Below, one piece after another: positions 1 through 7,999 of a stretch of DNA of 64,000 nt. The notes beneath the pieces are model-generated. The model searched no databases. It was not told where the DNA came from and saw only the letters and a program-made list of their open reading frames with translations. Made by a program: the position numbers and the translations under genes. The stretch lies in assembly GCA_964543545.1 (NCBI GenBank), contig CAZIYT010000005.1, positions 473,511 to 537,510 on the forward strand, written 5' to 3'. Position 1 is the first letter of the stretch. The number at the start of each line of letters is the position of its first letter. This DNA comes from UBA4416 sp964543545 (GTDB lineage Bacteria; Bacteroidota; Bacteroidia; B-17B0; Aurantibacillaceae).

Positions 1-2
1 TA

Positions 3-1727
3 TTGTCGCCCACCAAACAGGCCAACGGGCAAACGGAGTACAATGCACCCGTCACCGTGTATGATACGGGAGGACCTTTCACCGATGATGATATGGTGGT
101 AGATATTAAGAAAGGATTACCAAGGATCAGGGAGCAATGGATCCTGGACAGAAATGATGTTGAACAGCTTCCATCGGTGAGCTCTGATTTCGGAAAAGGC
201 CGGAGGGATGATACTTCGTTGAACGCGCTTCGCTTCGAGCATATCAAACAACCGCTGAAAGCAAAAGCGGGCGCTAACGTTTCGCAGCTATACTACGCCA
301 AACAAGGCATTGTAACGGCGGAAATGGAATACGTCGCCATCCGTGAAAATCAGAACAACGACCTTTTAAAAACACGCTTGAACGGGCAATATGAAAATCT
401 TTCGCAGCAGCACGCAGGAGAAAGCTTCGGCGCGAAGCTGCCAAAAGGCTTTATCACACCGGAGTTTGTGCGTGATGAAATCGCCGCCGGCCGTGCCATC
501 ATTCCCAATAATATCAACCACCCGGAAAGTGAGCCGATGATCATCGGCCGGAATTTTTTAGTAAAAATAAATGCCAACATCGGCAACAGCGCGGTGAGCT
601 CCGGCATCGAAGAGGAAGTGGAAAAAGCGGTGTGGGCCTGCCGCTGGGGCGCAGACACCATCATGGACCTCTCCACAGGAAAAAACATTCACGAAACCAG
701 GGAATGGATCATCCGGAATTCACCTGTTCCGATTGGCACGGTACCGATTTACCAGGCCCTGGAAAAAGTAAACGGCAAAGCGGAAGACCTCACCTGGGAA
801 TTGTTTAAGGACACCCTGATTGAACAGGCGGAGCAAGGTGTTTCTTATTTCACCATCCATGCAGGCGTCCTGCTGCGTTACATTCCTTTGACCGCCAAAC
901 GCATGACGGGCATTGTTTCACGCGGCGGCTCCATTATGGCAAAGTGGTGCCTAGCGCATCATAAAGAAAATTTTCTGTATACTCATTTCGAAGAGATCTG
1001 TGAGATCATGAAAGCCTACGATGTGGCCTTCTCATTGGGAGATGGCCTGCGACCGGGATCTATCGCCGATGCAAACGATGCCGCCCAGTTTGCCGAACTG
1101 GAGACATTGGGTGAGCTGACAAAAATTGCCTGGAAGCATGATATACAGGTAATGATCGAAGGACCCGGGCATGTACCGATGCACCTGATCAAAGAAAATA
1201 TGGATAAGCAGCTGAAGGAATGCCACGAAGCTCCCTTCTATACACTCGGGCCCCTGACGACAGATATTGCACCGGGTTACGACCACATCACCTCGGCCAT
1301 TGGAGCCGCCATGATCGGCTGGTTCGGAACAGCGATGCTATGCTATGTGACACCGAAAGAACATCTAGGCCTGCCGAATAAAAAGGATGTGAAAGACGGT
1401 GTGATCACCTATAAACTGGCTGCCCATGCGGCCGACCTGGCAAAGGGACATTTTGGTGCCCAGTACCGTGATAATGCCTTGAGTAAAGCGCGCTTCGAGT
1501 TCAGGTGGGAAGACCAGTTCAATTTATCGCTGGATCCGGATACGGCGCGTGAGTTCCATGATGAAACCTTACCGGCCGATGGAGCCAAAATAGCGCATTT
1601 CTGCTCGATGTGCGGACCAAAATTCTGCTCGATGAAAATTACCCAGGAGATCAGGGAATCCGCAGCCAATGGGATGTTCGATAAATCGGAAGAGTTTAAG
1701 CAAAAAGGAAGCCAGATTTATTTATGA
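3..1727 (+). CDS. thiC: Phosphomethylpyrimidine synthase ThiC (5' end outside window)
   Basis: Radical-SAM enzyme that converts aminoimidazole ribotide to HMP phosphate, the pyrimidine half of thiamine. The visible 574 codons run from the conserved NAPVTVYDTGGP segment to the C-terminal cysteine motif CxxCGPxFC (C534, C537, C542 in this numbering), which binds the 4Fe-4S cluster. Full-length ThiC is usually about 600 residues or more, so roughly 50 N-terminal residues lie left of position 1; the TTG at position 3 is probably not the true start. First visible gene of a thiamine operon; its stop overlaps the next start (ATGA). The leader, where a TPP riboswitch would sit, and thiS, often found upstream in Bacteroidota, are not in the window. 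Confidence 0.97.
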   Translation: MSPTKQANGQTEYNAPVTVYDTGGPFTDDDMVVDIKKGLPRIREQWILDRNDVEQLPSVSSDFGKGRRDDTSLNALRFEHIKQPLKAKAGANVSQLYYAKQGIVTAEMEYVAIRENQNNDLLKTRLNGQYENLSQQHAGESFGAKLPKGFITPEFVRDEIAAGRAIIPNNINHPESEPMIIGRNFLVKINANIGNSAVSSGIEEEVEKAVWACRWGADTIMDLSTGKNIHETREWIIRNSPVPIGTVPIYQALEKVNGKAEDLTWELFKDTLIEQAEQGVSYFTIHAGVLLRYIPLTAKRMTGIVSRGGSIMAKWCLAHHKENFLYTHFEEICEIMKAYDVAFSLGDGLRPGSIADANDAAQFAELETLGELTKIAWKHDIQVMIEGPGHVPMHLIKENMDKQLKECHEAPFYTLGPLTTDIAPGYDHITSAIGAAMIGWFGTAMLCYVTPKEHLGLPNKKDVKDGVITYKLAAHAADLAKGHFGAQYRDNALSKARFEFRWEDQFNLSLDPDTAREFHDETLPADGAKIAHFCSMCGPKFCSMKITQEIRESAANGMFDKSEEFKQKGSQIYL

Positions 1728-2326
1728 TGCTTTTGGTCATTTCAAATCCAACGCCGGTTGCCAACGAGGCATCCCTCATCAACCACCTATTTGATGAAGG
1801 CTTGCCTGTGTTGCATTTGCGTAAACCTGAAAGCTCATTAAAAGAAGTGGCCCTGCTACTTCATGATATAAATCCTGTACACTATCCGAAAATAGCGCTG
1901 CACCAGCATCACAGCATCGCCGATAATTTCGGCATCAGCCGCCTGCATTATACAGAAACAGCACGCAAAGCCGTAAGCCTTGAAACCTTATCACAGCAAA
2001 GAGGGGAGTACGTTGTATCCACCTCTGTTCATTCCCTGGCAGATTACCAGGGCTTAACGGAATACTTTGACTATGCTTTTCTGAGCCCTGTGTTTAATAG
2101 CATTTCAAAGCCCGGCCACCAGGCGCAACCCTTCGTTCTAAAAAAATCCGATAAAAAAATATACACCAACCTCATCGCGCTTGGCGGAGTCGATGAAAGT
2201 AATTGCCGTAAAGCTTACGAGATGGGTTACGATGGCATTGCGGTATTGGGAGCCGTGTGGAATACGGAAGATAAGCTCAGTGCCTTTAAAGCGATACAAT
2301 ACAAATGCCGTACAAACGACCTATAG
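1724..2326 (+). CDS. ThiE/TenI-like TIM-barrel protein (divergent thiamine phosphate synthase family)
   Basis: A 200-residue protein of the thiamine phosphate synthase/TenI superfamily. Visible family traces are LHLRKP (cf. QLRxK), FLSPVFNSISKPGH (cf. GxGPxxxTxTK) and ALGGV followed by GIAVLGAV. The ThiE substrate motif IINDR is replaced by IALHQHH, and a complete ThiE is encoded two genes downstream. This copy is therefore more likely a TenI-type thiazole tautomerase or another accessory role than the synthase; that is inference. It overlaps thiC by 4 nt and thiD by 22 nt, so translation is probably coupled within the thi operon. Confidence 0.8.
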   Translation: MMLLVISNPTPVANEASLINHLFDEGLPVLHLRKPESSLKEVALLLHDINPVHYPKIALHQHHSIADNFGISRLHYTETARKAVSLETLSQQRGEYVVSTSVHSLADYQGLTEYFDYAFLSPVFNSISKPGHQAQPFVLKKSDKKIYTNLIALGGVDESNCRKAYEMGYDGIAVLGAVWNTEDKLSAFKAIQYKCRTNDL

Positions 2327-3060
2327 TACTCAGCATGGCAGGATTTGATCCCTGCGGCGGTGCCGGCGTTTTAGCCGACATTAAAACAGTTGAGCAACAC
2401 CGTTGCCTGGGAATGGCCATCATGACTGGATACACCAACCAGGTGGAAGACCGTTTCTTCTCTGTGACATGGGCAACAATAGATGAAATCATCAATCCTC
2501 TGCAAACTCTCATGGACCGCTATCCGATAGATGTTGTAAAGATCGGGATCATCGAAAATCTACAGGTGCTTAACGAAGTGATACAGGTTTTGAAACAAAA
2601 GAACCAAGCGGTGAAGATTATCTGGGACACGGTATTAGCAGCTTCAGATCATTTTACATTTATGGAGCAGCTGGATCAGCAACAACTGGAAGGTATTTTG
2701 AAACAGCTCTACCTGATCACACCAAACAGGCAGGAGGCCATCAAACTGGGCATGCATCCCGATGAAATGATAGCAGCGAAAGCATTATCCGCTCATTGTC
2801 ATGTCCTCCTCAAAGGCGGACACCGTGAGGCAGAAAAGGGAAACGATTATTTATTACAAGACCAGCAATGCCTCAAACTGGAAGCAGGTGTTAGCCATCC
2901 CTTAGCGCCCAAGCATGGTTCCGGATGCATCCTCTCTTCGGCTATTGCGGCAAACCTGGCCCTGGGCCACAGCCTGGAAGATTCCTGCAAAAATGCAAAA
3001 CAGTATATAGAAACAATCTTGAATAGTAATCCCAACTTATTAGCTTATCATGTTGCCTAA
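2305..3060 (+). CDS. thiD: Hydroxymethylpyrimidine (phosphate) kinase ThiD
   Basis: Ribokinase-fold kinase that phosphorylates HMP and HMP-P to HMP-PP, the pyrimidine donor for ThiE. The 251 residues include the N-terminal signature MAGFDPCGGAGVLADIK (family form DPSGGAGxQADIK) and the C-terminal anion-hole/active-site motif HGSGCILSSAIAANLALG. Length fits a single-domain ThiD without a ThiE fusion. The start overlaps the previous gene by 22 nt and the end overlaps thiE by 11 nt, which places it inside the same transcript. Confidence 0.94.
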   Translation: MPYKRPIVLSMAGFDPCGGAGVLADIKTVEQHRCLGMAIMTGYTNQVEDRFFSVTWATIDEIINPLQTLMDRYPIDVVKIGIIENLQVLNEVIQVLKQKNQAVKIIWDTVLAASDHFTFMEQLDQQQLEGILKQLYLITPNRQEAIKLGMHPDEMIAAKALSAHCHVLLKGGHREAEKGNDYLLQDQQCLKLEAGVSHPLAPKHGSGCILSSAIAANLALGHSLEDSCKNAKQYIETILNSNPNLLAYHVA

Positions 3061-3676
3061 ACTTCAATACATTTCCCAGGGGAATACTCCCGGCGAGCAC
3101 CTCACCCATATTGAATCAGCCCTGGATGCCGGCGTCAGCCTCGTCCAGCTCCGCTTAAAGAACAGCTCCGATGAGCTCTACCTTGATCTTGCCCACAAAA
3201 CAAAAGCTTTATGCGATGCTTATGCAGCAAAGCTGATCATTAACGATCAGGCGACTATTGCGCAATCCTGCAACTCGGATGCTCTTCATCTCGGATTGAC
3301 GGATATGCCTATCCCCGAAGCCAAAAAACTGGTTCCCGGAAAACTCATCGGCGGAACCGCCAATACCTTTGAGCAGGTGAAACAGCGCTGTGCCGAGCAG
3401 GCCGACTACATCGGCCTCGGCCCCTACCGGTTTACCAGCACCAAAGAAAAATTAAGTCCTGTACTGGGACTTGAAGGTTATCAAAACATCATCAACCGGA
3501 TGAAAGCAGAGCACCTGCATACGCCGGTATATGCGATCGGCGGTATCGAGCTCAAAGACATTGCATTCCTCATAAACACGGGCATGTATGGCATCGCCGT
3601 ATCGGGCCTTATCACTCAATCGCATCAGAAAGAAACACTCGTCAAAGAAATAAACCACCTCTTATACCATGCTTAA
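3050..3676 (+). CDS. thiE: Thiamine-phosphate synthase ThiE
   Basis: Joins HMP-PP and thiazole phosphate to give thiamine monophosphate. The 208-residue protein keeps the core motifs: VQLRLK (residues 32-37), LIINDQ (62-67), LGPYRFTSTKEK with the substrate-binding TSTK, AIGGI, and GIAVSGLI near the C terminus. Unlike the divergent paralogue at 1724-2326 it has the ND pair of the active site, so it is the likely synthase. It overlaps thiD by 11 nt and thiG by 8 nt. Confidence 0.94.
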   Translation: MLPKLQYISQGNTPGEHLTHIESALDAGVSLVQLRLKNSSDELYLDLAHKTKALCDAYAAKLIINDQATIAQSCNSDALHLGLTDMPIPEAKKLVPGKLIGGTANTFEQVKQRCAEQADYIGLGPYRFTSTKEKLSPVLGLEGYQNIINRMKAEHLHTPVYAIGGIELKDIAFLINTGMYGIAVSGLITQSHQKETLVKEINHLLYHA

Positions 3677-4433
3677 TATCGCCGGTCACCAGTTTTCATC
3701 CCGCTTGTTTTTAGGTAGCGGAAAATATGGCTCAAGCCAGGAAATGTATGAATCCATCATCGCATCGGGAACCGACATGGTTACCGTTGCTTTAAAACGG
3801 ATTGATACCGATGCGCCGGGTGATGATCTCTTGGATGCTTTAAAAAAAGCTAATGTCAAATTATGGCCTAATACTTCGGGAGTGCGCAATGCCAAAGAGG
3901 CTGTATTTGCAGCTCAGCTGGCACGAGAGGCCCTGGAGACAAACTGGATCAAGCTGGAAATTCATCCCGACCCGCGTTATTTAATGCCTGATCCTATTGA
4001 AACCCTGAAAGCAACGGAAGAGCTGGCAAAGATGGGCTTTATTGTTCTCCCCTATATCCATGCGGATCCTGTTTTGTGCAAACGGCTGGAAGATGCCGGA
4101 ACTGCTGCCGTCATGCCTCTCGGCTCTCCCATAGGGAGTAACAAGGGCCTGAAGACAGAAGATTTTTTAGAGATCATTATTGAACAAAGTAAGGTGCCTG
4201 TTATTGTCGACGCGGGAATCGGCTCACCTTCCCACGCAGCCAAAGCGATGGAGATGGGGGCGGACGCCGTCCTGGTCAATACGGCCATTGCTTCGTCTAA
4301 GCAGAGTATCGACATGGCGCTTGCATTTAAACATGCCGTCATCGCCGGGCGGATAGCTTATAAAGCGGGCTTACCGGGCCTTAGGCACGCAGCTTCTGCT
4401 ACCAGTCCGTTGACGCGTTTTCTAAATGAGTAG
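3669..4433 (+). CDS. thiG: Thiazole synthase ThiG
   Basis: Builds the thiazole phosphate ring from deoxyxylulose phosphate, dehydroglycine (from ThiH) and ThiS thiocarboxylate. The 254-residue TIM barrel contains the Schiff-base lysine in WIKLEI (K95), the phosphate-binding PLGSPIGSNKG, VDAGIGSPSHAAKAMEMGADAVLVNTAIA and a C-terminal ATSPLTRF. It is the last gene before the repeat island that carries the GxxExxY gene; its partner thiH is only reached at 5283. No ThiS gene was found in the window. Confidence 0.97.
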   Translation: MLNIAGHQFSSRLFLGSGKYGSSQEMYESIIASGTDMVTVALKRIDTDAPGDDLLDALKKANVKLWPNTSGVRNAKEAVFAAQLAREALETNWIKLEIHPDPRYLMPDPIETLKATEELAKMGFIVLPYIHADPVLCKRLEDAGTAAVMPLGSPIGSNKGLKTEDFLEIIIEQSKVPVIVDAGIGSPSHAAKAMEMGADAVLVNTAIASSKQSIDMALAFKHAVIAGRIAYKAGLPGLRHAASATSPLTRFLNE

Positions 4434-4455
4434 AGGAGCTCCGGAAGATGAACAA

Positions 4456-4640
4456 GAACAGTTCTCGCAGAGGTACGCAAATGAATACGCAGAGGCCCGT
4501 AGAGAAAATACAATTAAAAAAATATGCGAGAATTTGCGAAAAAAAATGAGAACAGTTCTCGCGGAGGTGCGCAGATGAATACGCAGAGGTCCGCAGAGAA
4601 AAATATAGTAAAACAAATTCTGCGGAAATCTGCGAGAAAA
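4456..4640. repeat. Left repeat nest (two hairpin-forming units) flanking GxxExxY gene 1
   Basis: Two related units (about 4456-4541 and 4549-4640) share the opening GAACAGTTCTCGC-GAGGT and the theme CGCAGAGG...CGCAGAG followed by TCTGCG-type sequence. In the second unit the 5' arm TTCTCGCGGAGGTGCGCAGA and the 3' arm TTCTGCGGAAATCTGCGAGA are imperfect inverted repeats, so each unit can fold. About 39 bp around 4595-4634 recur almost identically at 5149-5184, on the other side of the gene. No protein is encoded here. Confidence 0.8.
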
Positions 4641-4712
4641 ACAAAACATAGTATAACTTAGCGTAAGGCCTAAAATAAATCCACGAGAGTAACCATCATA
4701 TCAAAAAGTATT

Positions 4713-5090
4713 ATGACAGAGAATGACATATCCTACGCCATCAGAGGTGCTGCATTTAAAGTCCATTCAGCATTAGGCCCCGGCTTACTTGAATCCGTTT
4801 ATGAAACAGCATTAGCCTATGAATTAAGGCAAGAAGGTTTTGATGTAAAGGTTCAACTTGGAGTTCCGATGACTTATGCAGATATAAAAATGGATGTAGG
4901 ATTCCGGCTGGATATTCTTGTGAATGACCTGGTTATCATTGAAGTTAAATCGGTAGAAGCCTTGCTGGATGTTCACCATAAGCAACTACTGACTTATCTA
5001 AAACTTTCAAATAAAAAGCTTGGTCTGTTAATTAATTTTAATTCGGTTTCACTAAAAGACTCGATAACACGTATTGCAAATAATTTATAA
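4713..5090 (+). CDS. GxxExxY family protein (copy 1)
   Basis: A 125-residue protein with the family motif GPGLLESVYETALAYEL (GxxExxY), then a nuclease-like core FRLDILVNDLVIIEVKSVEAL, in which D-(x)n-ExK resembles a PD-(D/E)XK arrangement, and a C-terminal LLTYLKLSNKKLGLLINFNS. The family is widespread in Bacteroidota and has no established function. The gene sits alone between thiG and thiH, inside repeats on both sides, which suggests insertion into the operon. Codons are AT-richer than the thi genes. Any nuclease role is inference from motif spacing only. Confidence 0.88.
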   Translation: MTENDISYAIRGAAFKVHSALGPGLLESVYETALAYELRQEGFDVKVQLGVPMTYADIKMDVGFRLDILVNDLVIIEVKSVEALLDVHHKQLLTYLKLSNKKLGLLINFNSVSLKDSITRIANNL

Positions 5091-5104
5091 TTTAAAGGGA
5101 ACAA

Positions 5105-5273
5105 GGACAGTTCTCGCAGAGGTCCGCAGAAACAGAGGCACACAGAGAAAAATATAGTAAAAACAAATTCTGCGGAAATCTGCGCTAAGCTCAGCGAGAA
5201 TCTGCGAGAAAAAATGAGAACAGTTCTCGCCGAGGTCCGCAGAGAAAATAACCAAAAACATCTGCGGGAAAAC
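5105..5273. repeat. Right repeat nest flanking GxxExxY gene 1
   Basis: Direct copies of the left nest: a full unit at about 5105-5212 (CAGTTCTCGCAGAGGTCCGC ... ATTCTGCGGAAATCTGCG) and a partial unit at about 5213-5273 that again opens ATGAGAACAGTTCTCGCCG. The last unit ends 10 nt before the thiH start codon, so thiH now has repeat sequence as its immediate leader. Together with 4456-4640 it forms a direct-repeat bracket around the gene. Confidence 0.8.
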
Positions 5274-5282
5274 ATAAAACAC

Positions 5283-6398
5283 ATGAGTTTTAAAAATATA
5301 TTCGACACCTGGAACTGGGAAGATCAAAAAAAATCGATCTACTCCAAAACATCCGCTGATGTGGTGCGTGCCCTGGCATCTCAAAAACGGACATCTGAAG
5401 ATTTCAAGGCACTCTTGTCTCCCGCAGCCAGTGCCTACCTTGAGCAAATGGCAACGATAAGCCATGAGCTCAGCATCAAGCGCTTCGGAAAAACCATACA
5501 GCTGTATGCGCCTTTATACTTAAGCAACGAGTGCAACAATATCTGTACGTATTGCGGTTTCAGCCTCGACAATAAGGTAAAGCGCAAAACCTTAACGGAC
5601 GCGGAGATCTTGCAGGAAGCGGCTCACCTGAAAGGCCAGGGATTCAATCATATTCTTTTAGTGACCGGGGAAGCAAATCATACCGTACATACGGCTTACA
5701 TCAAGCATGCGGTGGAACTGCTCCACACACACTTCGCTCATATTTCCATTGAGGTGCAACCCCTGGAAACCATGGACTACAAAATACTTCACGAAACCGG
5801 CGTACATTCTGTGCTTGTATACCAGGAAACCTATCACCGGGAAGTTTATAAGCAGTATCACCCGAAAGGGAAGAAATCCAACTTTGAGTACCGGCTCGAA
5901 ACTCCCGACCGGATAGGCCAGGCGGGCATTCACAAAACCGGCCTGGGAATTTTATTGGGCCTTGAAGACTGGCGCGTGGATTCCTTATTCTGTGCCTTAC
6001 ACCTGGAGTACCTGCAAAAGACTTACTGGCAAACAAAATATTCTGTTTCCTTTCCGCGCATGCGCCCCGCAGAAGGTATCATCGATCCGAATGTCATCGT
6101 GACGGACAGAGAACTCGTTCAATTGTTGTGCGCCTATCGCCTCTTCTATGAAGACATCGAGTTGTCGATCTCCACTCGCGAATCGGAGCATTTAAGAAAT
6201 CACATCATTCCCCTGGGCACTACCAGCATGAGTGCGGGCTCTAAAACAAACCCGGGTGGCTATACGGTCGAACCCGGATCGTTGGAGCAGTTTGAGATCT
6301 GTGATGACAGAAGCCTTGATGAAATAAGCTCCCTGATCAGGCAGTCGGGCTATGAACCTGTATACAAAGATTGGGATAAGCGTTTAAGCACATGCTAA
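5283..6398 (+). CDS. thiH: 2-iminoacetate synthase ThiH
   Basis: Radical-SAM tyrosine lyase that makes dehydroglycine for ThiG (anaerobic-type route, replacing ThiO). The CX3CX2C motif for the 4Fe-4S cluster is ECNNICTYCGF, with C84, C88 and C91 counted from the chosen start. I chose ATG 5283 (MSFKNIFDTW, 371 residues) because that is the family length and because the in-frame extension to 5214 translates only the flanking repeat. It overlaps thiF by 7 nt. Confidence 0.96.
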   Translation: MSFKNIFDTWNWEDQKKSIYSKTSADVVRALASQKRTSEDFKALLSPAASAYLEQMATISHELSIKRFGKTIQLYAPLYLSNECNNICTYCGFSLDNKVKRKTLTDAEILQEAAHLKGQGFNHILLVTGEANHTVHTAYIKHAVELLHTHFAHISIEVQPLETMDYKILHETGVHSVLVYQETYHREVYKQYHPKGKKSNFEYRLETPDRIGQAGIHKTGLGILLGLEDWRVDSLFCALHLEYLQKTYWQTKYSVSFPRMRPAEGIIDPNVIVTDRELVQLLCAYRLFYEDIELSISTRESEHLRNHIIPLGTTSMSAGSKTNPGGYTVEPGSLEQFEICDDRSLDEISSLIRQSGYEPVYKDWDKRLSTC

Positions 6399-7102
6399 GC
6401 AAAGACGAATTTAAGAGATACCAGAAGCAGATCCTGCTGGACGACATTGGCATTAACGGCCAGTTAAAGATCAAAGGCAGCAAAGTAGCCGTTGTTGGGG
6501 CGGGCGGGCTCGGCTGTCCCATCCTGCAATACCTCACCGCTGCAGGCGTTGGAACCATCGGCATCATTGATTTCGATATTGTCGAGCTATCAAACTTACA
6601 CCGTCAAACTTTGTATACGCCGGATGATGCGGGGAAACTGAAGGCGGAGGTGGCTTTACAAAAGCTCTCTGCGCAAAATTCGTTTATCACCATCAGGGCG
6701 CATTGCCAGCTACTGAATGAAGCAAATGCGGAATCTTTGTTATCCGGCTATGATATTATAGTCGACGGCTGCGACAATTTTGCAACGCGCTACAGTGTGA
6801 ATGATGCCTGTGTGAAACTGAATAAGCCGCTGGTATACGGCAGCATCTTAGGCTATGAAGGACAGCTGGCGGTTTTCAATGTTAGGGGGAGTCGGAATTT
6901 ACGGGATATTTTCCCTGAACCTCCTGCTCCCGAAGAGGTTCCTAATTGCTCGGAGAATGGCGTTCTTGGTACTTTACCAGCTATTATCGGAAGCATGATG
7001 GCGCATGAAACCCTGCAGGTCATCCTGGAACGGAGTGTTTTAGCAAATACGTTTTTGATTTACAACTCGCTGAACCTGTCCTTTACCAGATTAACCTATT
7101 GA
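6392..7102 (+). CDS. thiF: ThiF/MoeB-type adenylyltransferase
   Basis: E1-like enzyme that adenylates the C-terminal glycine of ThiS so that sulfur can be loaded. The 236 residues show the nucleotide-binding VVGAGGLGCP, the IDFDIVELSNLHRQ segment, DGCDNFATRYSVNDAC and PNCSENGVLGTLPAIIGSMMA with the conserved cysteine. The CxxC pairs that bind structural zinc in E. coli ThiF are absent (RNLRDIFPEPPAPEE replaces the first), and there is no rhodanese tail. Its position at the end of the thi operon favours ThiF over MoeB. It ends head-on against the minus-strand gene with no gap. Confidence 0.9.
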   Translation: MLSKDEFKRYQKQILLDDIGINGQLKIKGSKVAVVGAGGLGCPILQYLTAAGVGTIGIIDFDIVELSNLHRQTLYTPDDAGKLKAEVALQKLSAQNSFITIRAHCQLLNEANAESLLSGYDIIVDGCDNFATRYSVNDACVKLNKPLVYGSILGYEGQLAVFNVRGSRNLRDIFPEPPAPEEVPNCSENGVLGTLPAIIGSMMAHETLQVILERSVLANTFLIYNSLNLSFTRLTY

Positions 7103-7942
7103 TTATTTCCGGGCTTTGATCCAGAGCCATTCGTCGGTAAAACCCCTCCCCTCTTCAAAGATGCGGTATTTGGTTTCCAGCGTTTCATTAGCCAGCTCAT
7201 CGTATTTATAATGCTTGGCTTTCAACACATCGCCGATGCTTCGGATGATCTCCACATCATGTGTTTTGGCAAACAAATTTTCCAGGTTGGTGGAGATATT
7301 GATGTTTACCCAGTCGTGGGTTTCAATTAAGATATCGGTGTTCTTTAAATTAGTCAGGTTCTTTTCTGTAAACAAATGCCTTTCGTAACCTTCACAATCG
7401 CTGATGATGAGGGAGCGTTTTTCGAAGGCGAAATTTTTCAGCGTTTCCTCTGTGCAGGAAGCCTCTATTTTGACGCGGTCCGATACCTTATTCAGCTTTG
7501 CCATGTCGCCCGTCAGCTGGCGCGCTTCCGCTTCAATGTCATAAGCAAGCACTTTGACGTTTGGCATTTTCAGAGCCAGGCCAACGGCATAGTAACCTTC
7601 CGCACAACCGACGTCAAGAATCTGTGTATACTCCGTTTTCATGATCTCTTCGAACACCCCGTGCAGCTCAGTCTCGTAGCTACCGATCAGCTTGGAGTTG
7701 AGCGAGCTGTTTCGCGAACGGAAGCCCGGATATTTAAGTCCCTGGAAAGGGCCATGCAGCACGGTTTTATCTTTAAAAAGATTTTCCGCTAATTTCTGGA
7801 TCTGGGCCTCGGACTCCTTACGCTCGATCAGGTCTCTCTGGTATTTGATCTTCCAGAAAAAACTGGAAAGCTTCTTGGACATATTACCAACCGCATCGAT
7901 GGACAGCAACTTAATCAAACCCGACTTTAAAACTTTTTTCAT
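7103..7942 (-). CDS. Class I SAM-dependent methyltransferase
   Basis: A 279-residue protein with the SAM motif I ILDVGCAEGYYAVGLA near the middle, an acidic residue at the end of the second strand (AYDIEA), and a later SLIISDCEGYE strand. The N-terminal 70 residues are basic and helical. The substrate is unknown; proximity to the glycan locus allows a sugar or lipid target, but the gene lies beyond galE and the AAA gene and may be unrelated. It converges exactly with thiF. Confidence 0.75.
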   Translation of the reverse strand: MKKVLKSGLIKLLSIDAVGNMSKKLSSFFWKIKYQRDLIERKESEAQIQKLAENLFKDKTVLHGPFQGLKYPGFRSRNSSLNSKLIGSYETELHGVFEEIMKTEYTQILDVGCAEGYYAVGLALKMPNVKVLAYDIEAEARQLTGDMAKLNKVSDRVKIEASCTEETLKNFAFEKRSLIISDCEGYERHLFTEKNLTNLKNTDILIETHDWVNINISTNLENLFAKTHDVEIIRSIGDVLKAKHYKYDELANETLETKYRIFEEGRGFTDEWLWIKARK

Positions 7943-7999
7943 TTATAAAAAATATACTACTAATTAATACCGCCTATCTAATCCTTTGTTCGGCAAACC

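Noticed and set aside
1..60. TPP riboswitch in front of thiC
   Set aside because: The window starts inside thiC, so the leader is not present; no THI-box-like sequence seen elsewhere, including ahead of thiL.
4399..4649. Overlapping minus-strand reading frames of 75-81 codons with repeated FSQISAEF/RTSAYS-like peptides
   Set aside because: They are translations of the intergenic repeat units in two frames, with no homology or start context.
4456..5273. CRISPR-like array
   Set aside because: Repeats are few, unequal in spacing, and form inverted arms around a gene; no unique spacers of constant length.
5214..5282. In-frame N-terminal extension of ThiH by 23 residues
   Set aside because: The extra codons translate the flanking repeat (TTCTCGCCGAGGTCCGCAGA); ThiH family length and conserved N terminus fit the start at 5283.
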